Translations under genes and position numbers: made by a program | Shown: positions 17,401-26,909 of the stretch, piece by piece | Numbering within the stretch: the first letter of the stretch is position 1 | Layout of the letters: each line of letters starts with the position of its first letter | The notes under the pieces: model-generated | What the model saw: only the letters and a program-made list of their open reading frames with translations | Database searches by the model: none | Told to the model about the DNA's origin: nothing | Assembly: GCA_029561305.1 (NCBI GenBank) | Contig: JAKQJG010000188.1 | Span: forward strand, 1 to 47,625 | DNA length: 47,625 nucleotides | Direction of reading: 5' to 3' | Source of the DNA: Bacteroidota bacterium | GTDB lineage: Bacteria > Bacteroidota > Bacteroidia > Chitinophagales > Chitinophagaceae

Positions 17401-20158
17401 CAGCAGGTTCACACTTGGATTTAATGGACCACCCAATCCTCCAATTGGCAGAGACAGTTCAAGGTGTGGAACCGGTATAGTGGAGATCAACGCCAACTCC
17501 CAGGCGGGTGAGTTTGTAGATTGGTATGCGTCGCCAACCGGGGGCTCTGCATTAGCTATCAATACGGAAACCTATACTACGCCATCAATATCATCCACAA
17601 CTGTATACTATGCAGAAGCCAGGAATGTAGCAGGCACAGTATCCGTTACCAGGACACCTGTAACGGCAACAATAAACAATGCACCTTCTGTAACGCTGTT
17701 TACACCCACTACAGGCAACAACAACAGCAGTATCGTAATTACGGGCACAAATTTTAGTGATGCCAGCGCTGTATCGTTTGGCGGGGTTGCAGCAGCATCA
17801 TTCACCATTAATTCACCCACACAGATCACCGCTACACCGGGTATTGGCAGCAGTGGTGTTGTAAACGTAACCAATGGTTGCGGTTCCGGGTCAATGGGAG
17901 GATTCAGTTACCTGTATATCACTACCTGGACTGGTGCTGCCAACAATACCTGGACCAATGCTGCCAACTGGGATAATGGCGTGCCTACTAATCTTTATAC
18001 AACTATTATAAGCAATGTTTCAAATGTGCCGCAAATTATCAGCAACCAGTCTGTAAAGACAATTACAATCAATAGCGGTGCTGCACTGGATATTGCTGTA
18101 GGCAACACACTGTCGGTGTCAGACAGCGCCAGCAATGATGGAACGGTTACTGGCGGAGGTACTGTTTCACTCAGTGGTACTTCATCACAGTTGATAAGAG
18201 GCGATGGAACCTATCATAACCTTACCCTAAATAACAGCAATGGGGCAGTAGTAAACAGTGCCGGGGGGACGATGGTGAATATAACAGGCAGGTATACCCC
18301 AACTAGCGGCACACTTACCACCAATAATAATGTTACACTTAAAAGTGATGCATCGGGAACTGCAACAGTAATGGCAGGTTCCGTTTCCGGCGGGTACATC
18401 AATGGACAGATCAATATAGAAAGGTACATACCTGCAAGGAGGGCCTGGAGACTGATCGGGTTCCCGGTTACAAGCTCCGGTGCACCTACTATCAATGATG
18501 CAGTTCAACAGGGAGTGGGCGGTACTGCGTCTTCCAATCCAAATCCTGGATATGGCACACATATAACAGGTGGTTCTGTTGCAAATGGATTTGATCAAAA
18601 TCCAGCAGGCAATCCTTCTATGAGGCAACCGTCGGGTATAAGCTGGGTCGCAATCAGTACCACTAACCAGCCAATTACAAACTATCCTGCGTACATGCTT
18701 TTTGTGCGTGGTTCCAGGGCCAACAATCTTGCGCTTGGTGTGGCTGCCGGGGCCGATAATACCGTACTGCGTTTTGCAGGCAATGTGAAACAGGGAAACC
18801 AGGTGATATCTTTGAGTGGCTCAGGATGGCAATTGGTGCCCAATCCCTTTCCTTCAATAATCAGTTTGCACAATATTGCTGTGGCAAACAGTTCACTCAT
18901 AAATGACAACTTTATATTCTGGGATCCCAAACTGGGTGGAAGCAACTCTGTAGGAGGTTTTGTAACGGCCAGTTATAACGGAAGCACCTACGATTATTCG
19001 CCGTCTCCCGTGAGCAGTCTTTCTGAATATGCTCAAACTGGATCTGCTTTTTACGTAGATGCCTTATCTGCAGGCAGCCTGTCTATAACAGAGTCTGTAA
19101 AATGCAATTGCGGAAATGACAATGTTTTCAGACCCGTACCACAAACCAGCAACCAAAGCCGGATGAGGGTGAACTTGCTTTCAGTAAACAGTGACCTTAC
19201 TACCCCTGTGGTAGATGGCGTGCTGGCAACATTCGGAGAAAATTTTAGCAATGATATTGACAAAATGGATGCAGCCAACCTCGATAATCCCGGTACTGAG
19301 AATATTTCTATCAACAGAAATAACCGGAAACTTAGTATAGAGAGGAGGAACCTGGTTGCCACGGGTGATACGCTGTTTCTAACAATCACCAATTTTGCGG
19401 CCCGTACCTATTTCCTTGAAGTGATCCCTGAAAATTTTGGTAACGGTATTGTATATGCTGTTCTTGAAGACAATTATACCAGTTCAAGTACCGTGCTTAA
19501 CCTCAATACAATTAACCAATACCGCTTTAATGTTGTGAACGTTCCAGGAGCCTATGCCGCAGACCGTTTCAGGATAATATTTAAATCTGCCATAGTGTTG
19601 CCAGTTACTTTTACGGCTGTTAAAGCAGTAGCACTGGCCAATAAAGCTGCCGTGCAAGTTGATTGGAAAACCACCAGCCAGGTTAATATCCGCAGCTATG
19701 AGGTGGAACACTCTGCCGATGGAATTACTTTTATAAAAGCGGGCGAAAGGGCTGTTGCAGATCAAGGTAACAGTACTGCTTACACTTTTACACATAACCA
19801 GCCTTTGCAGGGAATCAATTACTACCGAATTAAGGCTGTTGATAACGGTGGAAGATTTCAGTACAGTAATATCGAAAAAGCTGTTTTGAACACTGGAAAA
19901 ACAGGCATGTATTTGCACCAAAATCCCGTTTTAAACAGCACCCTGTTAATAAAAATGCTGTCTGTCTCAAAAGGCAACTATCATTTAACAGTATTAAATG
20001 AAGATGGTAAAGAGATATCAACTTCCGTGTTTACACATGATGGCACAGATGGTATAAAAGCCGTTAAACTGGATGGCACTATCGCTAAAGGCATTTACCA
20101 TACTGTAATCACAGGGCAGAGTGGGCGAGTAACAACTTTTAAATTATTGGTGGAATAA
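14489..20158 (+). CDS. giant secreted beta-solenoid protein with IPT, Ig-like and T9SS type A sorting domains
   Basis: The frame is open from a TTG at 14450, but the signal peptide MKKRYLICIFITLFSLFKVK begins at ATG 14489, giving 1889 residues. After cleavage near A21 comes a G8-like/solenoid segment (GNWYSTSTWAGGVIP), then about 900 residues of Gly/Asn/Thr-rich beta-solenoid repeats. An Ig-like domain (about 985-1065), an IPT/TIG domain (about 1066-1140) and a second GVPT-type segment (about 1145) follow. A module with ERYIPARRAWRLIGFPV (about 1308) leads to an FN3-like domain (about 1719) and a C-terminal T9SS sorting domain (about 1806-1889, MYLHQNPV...KGIYHTVI). Family knowledge says such proteins cross the outer membrane by T9SS and are anchored or released. 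Probably an adhesin or surface-layer-like protein; ligand unknown. Confidence 0.9.
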   Translation: MKKRYLICIFITLFSLFKVKATTITSSGSGNWYSTSTWAGGVIPLAGDDVRIASGHTVTVDAAAACLTLTIGIAPLNISTTVILNAGVSLTVSGNITITPPSTNNIDNTFNVADGIVSCGSLVTTNSGGNTRRCVVIINAGTLTCTNDFAMGGNVTRNKLIFSGSGLLQVAGNASTIANGQFTAATGTIEYNGAVDQNILSLSYHSLICNGAGVKSLVAATAVTGNLQIGGAAQLDVTSSNNFSLSVAGDWTVSSVNADPFIERAGTVTLNGSAGIQALNTALSQENFYNFTINNTSGSVPAVECNKHLYVSQAYRQLNGMVDLKGNNLTVVSANNTGTFTTCTLSGGSIITTISGSQVSFSDTNDSTYVNFAGTHVGTSNFPIPLNINTGRINIENLHLYGTGNFTKTYPLDDAVATGGNKYYSNVTFTATTSASRWRFSTDDGALPDSFFAKATFNAYANGGSNNNFIIGANSVGNYYADSVWLTSTTIGGLFIGRQNGATSGTQSSHTFNGHVEVTVTHTGNITFADGIPTLPSTVTFNKTLRLNSTITSTGDIYIGRNAVGSTITISPTGQLVDGNITGATNIYFYNVTQNGTLAQSTTNFGSSNSNITVGSAASPCTWNGSLTLSAPNLNLAYSTFNGASNTFSMNGTAANQNCTGGNTFAAGTTSYFSNTGTMNWYLAVSAADDYNGDVVFNRASAAGLHPAYNTNCTFAGNITVGTFSDSINFATGTNGRVTIDGNASALFTYGGTKTNTIKRLTMNKTSGNFTLYKNIGVPAGGDLVLSSGKIRTSASAMLFMMDEINTVTSLNDASTSYIDGPFRWDVTNNTTRTLHFPIGKNTTCRPVTLTVRHSNNTSYSYEAQVFNASANALGWTLPAGMNNVSVAHYWDIDRYNTSTWTIDPTTNISGNQAITLFYGANDNVINPSVLTICKNTHTSLTTWSDIGGTGATITSGSITSTSSPAAFNSFSRFTLGFNGPPNPPIGRDSSRCGTGIVEINANSQAGEFVDWYASPTGGSALAINTETYTTPSISSTTVYYAEARNVAGTVSVTRTPVTATINNAPSVTLFTPTTGNNNSSIVITGTNFSDASAVSFGGVAAASFTINSPTQITATPGIGSSGVVNVTNGCGSGSMGGFSYLYITTWTGAANNTWTNAANWDNGVPTNLYTTIISNVSNVPQIISNQSVKTITINSGAALDIAVGNTLSVSDSASNDGTVTGGGTVSLSGTSSQLIRGDGTYHNLTLNNSNGAVVNSAGGTMVNITGRYTPTSGTLTTNNNVTLKSDASGTATVMAGSVSGGYINGQINIERYIPARRAWRLIGFPVTSSGAPTINDAVQQGVGGTASSNPNPGYGTHITGGSVANGFDQNPAGNPSMRQPSGISWVAISTTNQPITNYPAYMLFVRGSRANNLALGVAAGADNTVLRFAGNVKQGNQVISLSGSGWQLVPNPFPSIISLHNIAVANSSLINDNFIFWDPKLGGSNSVGGFVTASYNGSTYDYSPSPVSSLSEYAQTGSAFYVDALSAGSLSITESVKCNCGNDNVFRPVPQTSNQSRMRVNLLSVNSDLTTPVVDGVLATFGENFSNDIDKMDAANLDNPGTENISINRNNRKLSIERRNLVATGDTLFLTITNFAARTYFLEVIPENFGNGIVYAVLEDNYTSSSTVLNLNTINQYRFNVVNVPGAYAADRFRIIFKSAIVLPVTFTAVKAVALANKAAVQVDWKTTSQVNIRSYEVEHSADGITFIKAGERAVADQGNSTAYTFTHNQPLQGINYYRIKAVDNGGRFQYSNIEKAVLNTGKTGMYLHQNPVLNSTLLIKMLSVSKGNYHLTVLNEDGKEISTSVFTHDGTDGIKAVKLDGTIAKGIYHTVITGQSGRVTTFKLLVE

Positions 20159-20178
20159 ACCACTTTAGATAAGAATGT

Positions 20179-20207
20179 AAAAGCACCGGCAACTGCCGGT
20201 GCTTTTT
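20179..20207 (+). terminator. strong rho-independent terminator
   Basis: AAAAGCACCGGCA (20179-20191), loop AC, TGCCGGTGCTTTT (20194-20206), then T. The 13-bp stem is perfect. It sits 20 nt after the stop of the first giant gene, so the second giant gene needs its own promoter. Confidence 0.9.
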
Positions 20208-20285
20208 GTGTGATATAAACTGCTAAAGAGAAATTATTCTGCAAAAACCTCAGAAAAAAATGCCATATTTGAAGTTTTTTAGATA

Positions 20286-20366
20286 ATATTGTGCATAATC
20301 TTCTTCCTGCCCTAAAGCCGCCCCTCCAAAAGAGCTAAAGCAACAATAAGTATTATGCAATAATAT
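20286..20366. repeat. imperfect inverted repeat in the leader region of the second giant gene
   Basis: ATATTGTGCATAAT (20286-20299) and ATTATGCAATAATAT (20352-20366) pair with one indel; the core TGCATAAT/ATTATGCA is perfect. The 335-bp gap 20159-20493 holds only this, the terminator and no recognisable ORF. Confidence 0.4.
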
Positions 20367-20493
20367 GTATAGTATTTTCCGTTGAAAGCCATTTACTTTA
20401 ATTAACTGTTGAGTTGAAAAATTTGTTGATGATCTTTTTTGATTACAGACAATTAACGTGAACCGTAAACCAGTACCCTGCAAGCAAATTATT

Positions 20494-23400
20494 ATGCAGA
20501 AAATTCTTAAGGTCTTTCTAATACTAAACCTGGTATTTGCCGGTACCGTGCAGGTATATGGTAAAGATCCGTTTAATACGAAAGACAGACATACCTCAAC
20601 GCCGCCGCTGGCATGCCCCACGCCGGGCTCTTATACAATTGGACCTGCAGGGGATTATGTCTCTATTGGCGTTGCTTTATCTGAATTGGCTTCCTGCCCC
20701 AGTTTAACCGGCGCCTATATTTTTGAGTTCACAAGTACTTATAATTCCACCGTAGAAACATTCCCGGTAATCATACCCAATTTTACCGGCAGCAGTGCTG
20801 CAAACACCATTACTTTCAGGCCTCAACTGGGCGCAACAGCATTAAGCATTACATCAGCTAATACTACCGGAACACTTTTGTTTGATGGCGGCGATTATAT
20901 AATTTTTGATGGCCGTCCCGGGGGGGTGGGTACTGCCAAGGAACTCACTATTCAAAATACAAATGCCGGTAACAGTTATGCAATGCGTTTTGTAAACGAT
21001 GCCACTCACAATAATATCAGTTATTGTGTGGTTAGAAGTGCAAATAATAATGCGGCGGGTGCAACCATTATTTTGTCCGGTACCAATGGCACAGAAGGTA
21101 ATGATCATATCACAATAGATAACAATGACATACGTGATGTGTCCCTGGTGGCTACTCCTAACAATGCAATACTCTCTGCCGGAAGCACAGGTACCCCGGC
21201 GTTGTATAATAATAATATTGTTATCAGCAATAACAACATTCTCAATTTTTATAACACTACAGGTAATATCGCTGGTGTTATTGCTACACAAGGCAGCAGC
21301 GACTGGATCATCAGTGGTAATAACTTCAATCACACATTTAGCGGAACGCCAAAATCTATATCAGGTTCGTTTAGTGTAATTGACGCCTACAATACACAAA
21401 TGGAGAATTTCACTATCAATAATAATTTTATTGGCGGTACTTCAGCTTTAACGAGCGGGGGTAATATCAACATTATTGGTTCTGGTGTCATGCGGCTTTT
21501 TAATCTTAGCCTGAATCCTGCAGTAGTAAACAATATAAACGGAAACACCATATGGAATATCATTTATATAACTTCCCAATCGTCCCCTCTTCATTCTGTC
21601 TTTAATTTGGCTGATGGTGCTTACAATGTCGGAACCGTGGCAGGCAATATAATTGGAAGTCCTACTACACAAGGAAATATTGCCCTTGTTATTGGAGGGT
21701 TTGGCGCCACTAACAATTTTGCTATCATTAATTGTGGTGCGGGGGGAAATATGGGAACTGTTACGGTCAGCAACAATTTTATAAGTAATATTGATATGGC
21801 AGGAACTTCCCCAACGGCAGGGTTTCAGTTAATCAATTTTACCGGTAGTACAGGCACCTATACAATCAGCAGCAATATTCTTGGCAGTTCATCACGCTCT
21901 CCAAGTATCAATCATTTCCGCAATACAATATTTGCTGCAATAAGTGGCAATATGTCGGCGGGTACACATACTGTTTCAAATAATTCCATTAACAATTTAT
22001 GGGAAAGATCAACAGGAACAACCGCTTTGCTTTATGGAATATGGCTTAGGGGCAGTGCGTCTTATACTGCATCTTCTAACACTGTTTCAGGTTTAAAAAG
22101 TTATAATACCAACGCCTCCTTTTACTCTGCCATTGGTATCAGTAACACAGCCACTGCAGGTAACCAGCTGATAAGTAAAAATGTGATCCGGGTATTGTCT
22201 ACTGATACCTCCAATAGCCGGATAGGTCTGGCCGGTATTTATTACAATGGACCGGTGTCCGGAACAAACGTAGTTGAACAAAATTTTATTCATTCGTTTT
22301 CACCAAACACAAAGGAGATAACTTCTCCTTTGGTTGGTATACATGTTATAGCCGGCACAACCACTTATAAAAATAACATGGTGCGCCAGGGAATAAACAG
22401 TGCCGGTGGCAGTATAACCAACGCTTTTCAAATAACCGGAATACTGGAAGAGGGTGGTATCAATGACTTCTATTTTAACAGTATATATATTGGCGGAAAC
22501 AATGTGGGGGCAGGTCAGCATTCTTACGCATTTAACAGTAGTATAGCCGGCGCCGTTAGCCGTAACTACAGGAATAACATATTTTTTAATGCAAGGTCAA
22601 ATGCAGCCGGCAGTTCACCTTCGCACTATGCCATACGGGTGGCAGCCGCAACCGGAGTTATATCAGACTTTAATGTTTTGTATGCAACAGGAACGGGTAA
22701 CATATTAGCCAACTTTGCCGGCAGCAACGTAACTACCCTTGCGGGCTGGAGAACCAGTATTGGCGGAGATGCCAATTCGTACAGTGCAGATCCACAATTT
22801 ATACTGCCGGCAGGTTCATCAGCCACTGTGGATCTTCATATAAAACCCAGCCCGGTTACTACTATAGTTGAATCAAACGGAACTGTCATTGCCTCCATTA
22901 CGGATGATTTTGATAACCAGGCCCGTTCCTCTTTTACACCAACTGATATTGGAGCTGATGCTGCAAATCTTGCTGCAGTGTCCAGGGCTGATATTGGTCC
23001 TGTTAGTATTTTTAATCCCACCGTTTTTGCCTGCAATACCACAGGTGTGCAAGTAAGGGTAACCATAAAAAATTATAACAACACCACCATCAATTTTGCA
23101 GCTTCGCCAGTAACAGTAACTGCTGCCATTACAGGGGCAATAACTACGAATCTGTCGGGTATAATAAATACAGGTACCCTGGCTGCAGGCGATTCAATTG
23201 TTGTAACATTGAGCGGTACACTTGATATGAGCGCTGCCGGCAGCTACGATTTTAATATCAGTACCTCCGTTGGTGGTGGCTACACAGACCTGGATGTAAC
23301 CAATAACACTTACAGCACTTCAGTTACGCCGTCACCTTACAATACCGGTACGCTCAGTTCATCGGTTGCAAATTTTTGTAATAGTGGTATTCCAGTACTA

Positions 23401-26214
23401 ACACTCTCGGGTACCTTCGGTACAGTACAGTGGCAGGAATCAACAGTCAGCAGCAGCGGTCCCTGGACCAATGTTGGCAGCAATACACTTGTTTACTCAC
23501 CGGTTTCTATAACTGCCACTACTTACTTCCAGGCTGTTGTAAGTTGTGGTGTAAGCAGTGGGCCAGGTAATGTGGAAACGGTACTGGTGATACCGGCATC
23601 AATAGCTAACACAGCTGCATTAGTGGATGGTGCAGCTTCTGTCACTATTTGTGAAGGAAGCAGCATAACCTTAACGCAAAGCGGCGGTTCTATTGTTCCG
23701 GGTGCTTCATGGCAGTGGTATGAGGGAACAGTTGCCAACAATTTTATAACGCCAGTAGGGCCATCATTAACTTCGGCGGATGCATCATTAATCATCACGC
23801 CAACTGCCAGCGCCAACTACTATCTCAGGGCCAGCGGTGGAACTGCTCCGTGTGATGGCAATGTGCCGGCTGCATCAACCGGAAATCCTGTGGCAGCAGT
23901 AACGGTAAAGTTAACCGGTACCTGGCTTGGTAACAATACCAGCTGGAATGACAACACTAACTGGTGCGGGGGGCTTGTGCCGACAGCCAGTACGGATGCC
24001 ATTATCCCAACCGGGCTTGTCAACTATCCATTAATCAGTACCATACAGGACGTAAGAAATATAACAATTCAGCCAGGGGCATCTCTAACAATAAATGTTG
24101 CAGGTGAATTGTCGATAAAAGGAAATTATACCAATACTGCCGGTCTCATAACGAATAATGGCAGGATCGTTTTGAATGGCAGCAATCCACAAAGCTTCCC
24201 TGGCAGTACAGCTACTGTAGGGGCCATGAATATATTGGAGGTGGATAATATTTCCGGAGTAAATTTTGACCAGTCATTTTCCATATCTGGAAAATTACAG
24301 CCTGTAAACGGCACTGTTAGTTTAAACAACAGTGATATTACTATTAAGTCTGATGCTTTTGCAACTGCCAGTGTTGGCCCTGTTGGAAGCGGTGCTTCTT
24401 TTAACTATAATGGTACTGGAAAATTTATCGTTGAACGCTTTATTCCGGCAAGAAGGGCCTGGCGGCTGCTTACTGCACCTGTAACAGCTGCTTCGGGTGG
24501 AAGCATCAATAGTAACTGGCAGGAAGCTGCAACCAAATGGCCAATGGGGCCTGCAACGCCTGCAAGTAATCCCAATGATGGTTTTGGAGTTCATATCAGT
24601 GGTGGCACTAACGCTAATGGATATGACCAAAACGTCAATGGCAATTCATCCATTAGAGTATTCAGTGCAGGAGCATGGAATGGCTTGCCTGTGTCAACCT
24701 CACTTTATACCCAAAAAGTGACCGATGAGCCAGGCTATATGCTGTTTGTAAGGGGCAGCCGGGCTGTAGACCTCACTTTTGGAACATTTACTGTACCTGA
24801 CAATACTGTACTCAGAACATCCGGGCATTTAAAGGTTGCCAATAACACTCCCGTGAGCATAACAAGTACCGGTATAACGGTATTGGGTAACCCTTTTGCT
24901 TCCGCTATCAATTTCAACAGCATTGCCGCACAAAACGGTTTCTCTTTAGGCGAAAATAAATTTTATATGTGGGACCCCACCTTAACCGGCTCCTATGGCG
25001 CAGGGGCCTGGGTAACACTGGCTTACAACGGTTCTTCCTACGACAGAACAGTGAGTTCATTAAACGATTATCCGTCTTCCGGCGGCAGCCAGGGAATAGA
25101 CAATATTGGCACCATACAATCCGGTGCTGCTGTAATGGTTGATTTTGGTGCCACCCCTAAAACCATTAACCTGAATGAAACAATAAAAGTGGATGGCAGT
25201 ACCAGCATGGTATTCAGACCGGCACCTGCAGTAAGCAGCCAGTTACGGGCTAATTTATATGTTGATCATAACAACAGTGTTTCACTAATAGACGGTGTGC
25301 TGGTCAATTTCAAGCGGACTTACAATAACAACGTTGATGATCTTGATGTAAATAAGTACAATAATGCTTCAGAGAACCTTGGTTTAAGAAAAGGAGGAAA
25401 AATATTTGCTATTGAGAGAAGAAAACCTGTTTCAATGAGGGATACGATCTTTCTCAATACCTCGCAAATGAGAGCCCGCAATTACCAGCTTGCATTTGAG
25501 CCAGACAATATGGTAGTCAACAATCTGGCCTGTTATCTTGAAGATACCTATCTCAATATAAAGATCCCTGTTAGCCTGAAGCAAAGAACAATAGTCCCGT
25601 TCTCAGTTACGGATGATGCCAGCGCCGCATGGGAAAGGTTCAGGCTCCTGTTTAGAAAATGGCATCGGTTTATTAATTGTGAGGCCTTGTATAAAAATGA
25701 AAACGTAACGGTAAAATGGGAGGCTGCAGAGGAAGACAATCTTGATACATACGAAATAGAACGTTCTGAAGACGGGGTGAATTTTTCAGTTGTGGGCAGG
25801 GTTGCAGGAAGAAACCATGGCAGCACTTCCAGGTATACATTTAGTGACGGTTATACAAACGCGGGCATTTTTTACTATCGTATCAAAGCAACCAGCAAAC
25901 AGGATGTGATCAACTACAGCGGCACCGCACGTGTTGCAGTATTAAAAGGAAGTGCTGGCTTATATGTTTTCCCTAACCCGGTTGTTGATAATAAAGTAGT
26001 GGTGCAAATAAGCAGCAAGATGCCCACTGGTGAATACCGGCTCACATTGCTTTCCCCTGATGGAAAAATAATCACTGCAAATAAAATGAACCACCCTGGT
26101 GGCAGCAATACATTCATTGTTACACCTTCTGTACGGTTAACATCGGGCATATACCAGCTAAATGTATTGCTGCCGGATAATACCAACCAACTGGTGAAAG
26201 TAATGGTGAAATAA
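20494..26214 (+). CDS. giant secreted right-handed beta-helix protein with T9SS type A sorting domain
   Basis: The frame is open from a GTG at 20458, but the signal peptide MQKILKVFLILNLVFAGTVQ starts at ATG 20494, giving 1906 residues. The N-terminal half has beta-helix repeats with many NNNI/NN-type turns (about residues 150-760). A DIGADA segment and a CARDB-like domain (about 830-950) and Ig-like domains follow. From about residue 1139 (TWLGNNTSWNDNTNW) to the end it matches the first giant protein in order and motif: ERFIPARRAWRLLTAPV (about 1313), FN3-like domain (about 1738) and T9SS sorting domain (about 1821-1906, GLYVFPNPV...LTSGIYQLNV). The two are paralogs with different N-terminal halves. 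Likely a surface protein; ligand unknown. Confidence 0.9.
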   Translation: MQKILKVFLILNLVFAGTVQVYGKDPFNTKDRHTSTPPLACPTPGSYTIGPAGDYVSIGVALSELASCPSLTGAYIFEFTSTYNSTVETFPVIIPNFTGSSAANTITFRPQLGATALSITSANTTGTLLFDGGDYIIFDGRPGGVGTAKELTIQNTNAGNSYAMRFVNDATHNNISYCVVRSANNNAAGATIILSGTNGTEGNDHITIDNNDIRDVSLVATPNNAILSAGSTGTPALYNNNIVISNNNILNFYNTTGNIAGVIATQGSSDWIISGNNFNHTFSGTPKSISGSFSVIDAYNTQMENFTINNNFIGGTSALTSGGNINIIGSGVMRLFNLSLNPAVVNNINGNTIWNIIYITSQSSPLHSVFNLADGAYNVGTVAGNIIGSPTTQGNIALVIGGFGATNNFAIINCGAGGNMGTVTVSNNFISNIDMAGTSPTAGFQLINFTGSTGTYTISSNILGSSSRSPSINHFRNTIFAAISGNMSAGTHTVSNNSINNLWERSTGTTALLYGIWLRGSASYTASSNTVSGLKSYNTNASFYSAIGISNTATAGNQLISKNVIRVLSTDTSNSRIGLAGIYYNGPVSGTNVVEQNFIHSFSPNTKEITSPLVGIHVIAGTTTYKNNMVRQGINSAGGSITNAFQITGILEEGGINDFYFNSIYIGGNNVGAGQHSYAFNSSIAGAVSRNYRNNIFFNARSNAAGSSPSHYAIRVAAATGVISDFNVLYATGTGNILANFAGSNVTTLAGWRTSIGGDANSYSADPQFILPAGSSATVDLHIKPSPVTTIVESNGTVIASITDDFDNQARSSFTPTDIGADAANLAAVSRADIGPVSIFNPTVFACNTTGVQVRVTIKNYNNTTINFAASPVTVTAAITGAITTNLSGIINTGTLAAGDSIVVTLSGTLDMSAAGSYDFNISTSVGGGYTDLDVTNNTYSTSVTPSPYNTGTLSSSVANFCNSGIPVLTLSGTFGTVQWQESTVSSSGPWTNVGSNTLVYSPVSITATTYFQAVVSCGVSSGPGNVETVLVIPASIANTAALVDGAASVTICEGSSITLTQSGGSIVPGASWQWYEGTVANNFITPVGPSLTSADASLIITPTASANYYLRASGGTAPCDGNVPAASTGNPVAAVTVKLTGTWLGNNTSWNDNTNWCGGLVPTASTDAIIPTGLVNYPLISTIQDVRNITIQPGASLTINVAGELSIKGNYTNTAGLITNNGRIVLNGSNPQSFPGSTATVGAMNILEVDNISGVNFDQSFSISGKLQPVNGTVSLNNSDITIKSDAFATASVGPVGSGASFNYNGTGKFIVERFIPARRAWRLLTAPVTAASGGSINSNWQEAATKWPMGPATPASNPNDGFGVHISGGTNANGYDQNVNGNSSIRVFSAGAWNGLPVSTSLYTQKVTDEPGYMLFVRGSRAVDLTFGTFTVPDNTVLRTSGHLKVANNTPVSITSTGITVLGNPFASAINFNSIAAQNGFSLGENKFYMWDPTLTGSYGAGAWVTLAYNGSSYDRTVSSLNDYPSSGGSQGIDNIGTIQSGAAVMVDFGATPKTINLNETIKVDGSTSMVFRPAPAVSSQLRANLYVDHNNSVSLIDGVLVNFKRTYNNNVDDLDVNKYNNASENLGLRKGGKIFAIERRKPVSMRDTIFLNTSQMRARNYQLAFEPDNMVVNNLACYLEDTYLNIKIPVSLKQRTIVPFSVTDDASAAWERFRLLFRKWHRFINCEALYKNENVTVKWEAAEEDNLDTYEIERSEDGVNFSVVGRVAGRNHGSTSRYTFSDGYTNAGIFYYRIKATSKQDVINYSGTARVAVLKGSAGLYVFPNPVVDNKVVVQISSKMPTGEYRLTLLSPDGKIITANKMNHPGGSNTFIVTPSVRLTSGIYQLNVLLPDNTNQLVKVMVK

Positions 26215-26291
26215 TTTGAACAGTTTTTTAACTTGTAAATAATTGATACTGCAACGGTTTGTAGTAATATTGTTTGCGTTAGCCTGCAAAC

Positions 26292-26909
26292 ATGCGCAAA
26301 CTCATCATTTTATTAATTGCCTGTACTGTTGCCATTCCTCTTTTTTCCCAGGACAGTTTTTATATCAAAGTACATTTCTTATATGGCTCAAAGCCCAAAA
26401 GAGCATTTAAAGCAACAGAGCCAAAATGGTTTGGTGGCAAACTCGGCGGCCATGTTGGTATTGAAAGCAACAGCAACAGGATATTAAATTTTGTTCCTAA
26501 AGGTACATTTCACGTGTTTTCTAATAATAAAAACAGGCATAGCGGGTATGCAGAACATACCGGCCATGCATTCTATGGAATATTGGGAGGGAATCCGGAT
26601 AGTGTAAAGAAGACAATCGTATTAGTGCCGGTTAGCCTTCAACAAAAGCGAATGTTTGACAGTATAGCCACCTGTTATCTCGCAAATACGCCTTATGATT
26701 ATGCCTTTTTTGGCATGAGATGCGGAGCCGCAACTTACGAGGTGCTGGCACAGTTAGGGATATTGAAAAAATACACCAACAGGAAAACATACCGGAAAAT
26801 ATTCTATCCTAAAAAGCTTCGGAAACGCCTCTTAAAAAAAGCAAAGCAAGAAGGCTGGACCGTGATAAAGCAACAAGGATCCTGCAAAAGAAAATGGGAG
26901 AGGGACTAA
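26292..26909 (+). CDS. secreted protein, possible permuted papain-fold hydrolase
   Basis: The 205-residue product has a signal peptide (about residues 1-20, ending LFSQ). The mature part contains GGHVGIE (His54) and, 90 residues later, YDYAFFGMRCGAATYEVL (Cys144). A His early and a Cys late, with the Cys at the start of a helix, is the order seen in circularly permuted NlpC/P60 and LRAT-like enzymes, which act on peptide or lipid amide bonds. This reading is an inference from two motifs; the third catalytic residue is not identified. The C terminus is very basic (about 20 Lys/Arg in the last 45 residues). Its TAA overlaps the stop codon of convergent purB (26906-26909), so no terminator lies between them. 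Confidence 0.7.
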   Translation: MRKLIILLIACTVAIPLFSQDSFYIKVHFLYGSKPKRAFKATEPKWFGGKLGGHVGIESNSNRILNFVPKGTFHVFSNNKNRHSGYAEHTGHAFYGILGGNPDSVKKTIVLVPVSLQQKRMFDSIATCYLANTPYDYAFFGMRCGAATYEVLAQLGILKKYTNRKTYRKIFYPKKLRKRLLKKAKQEGWTVIKQQGSCKRKWERD

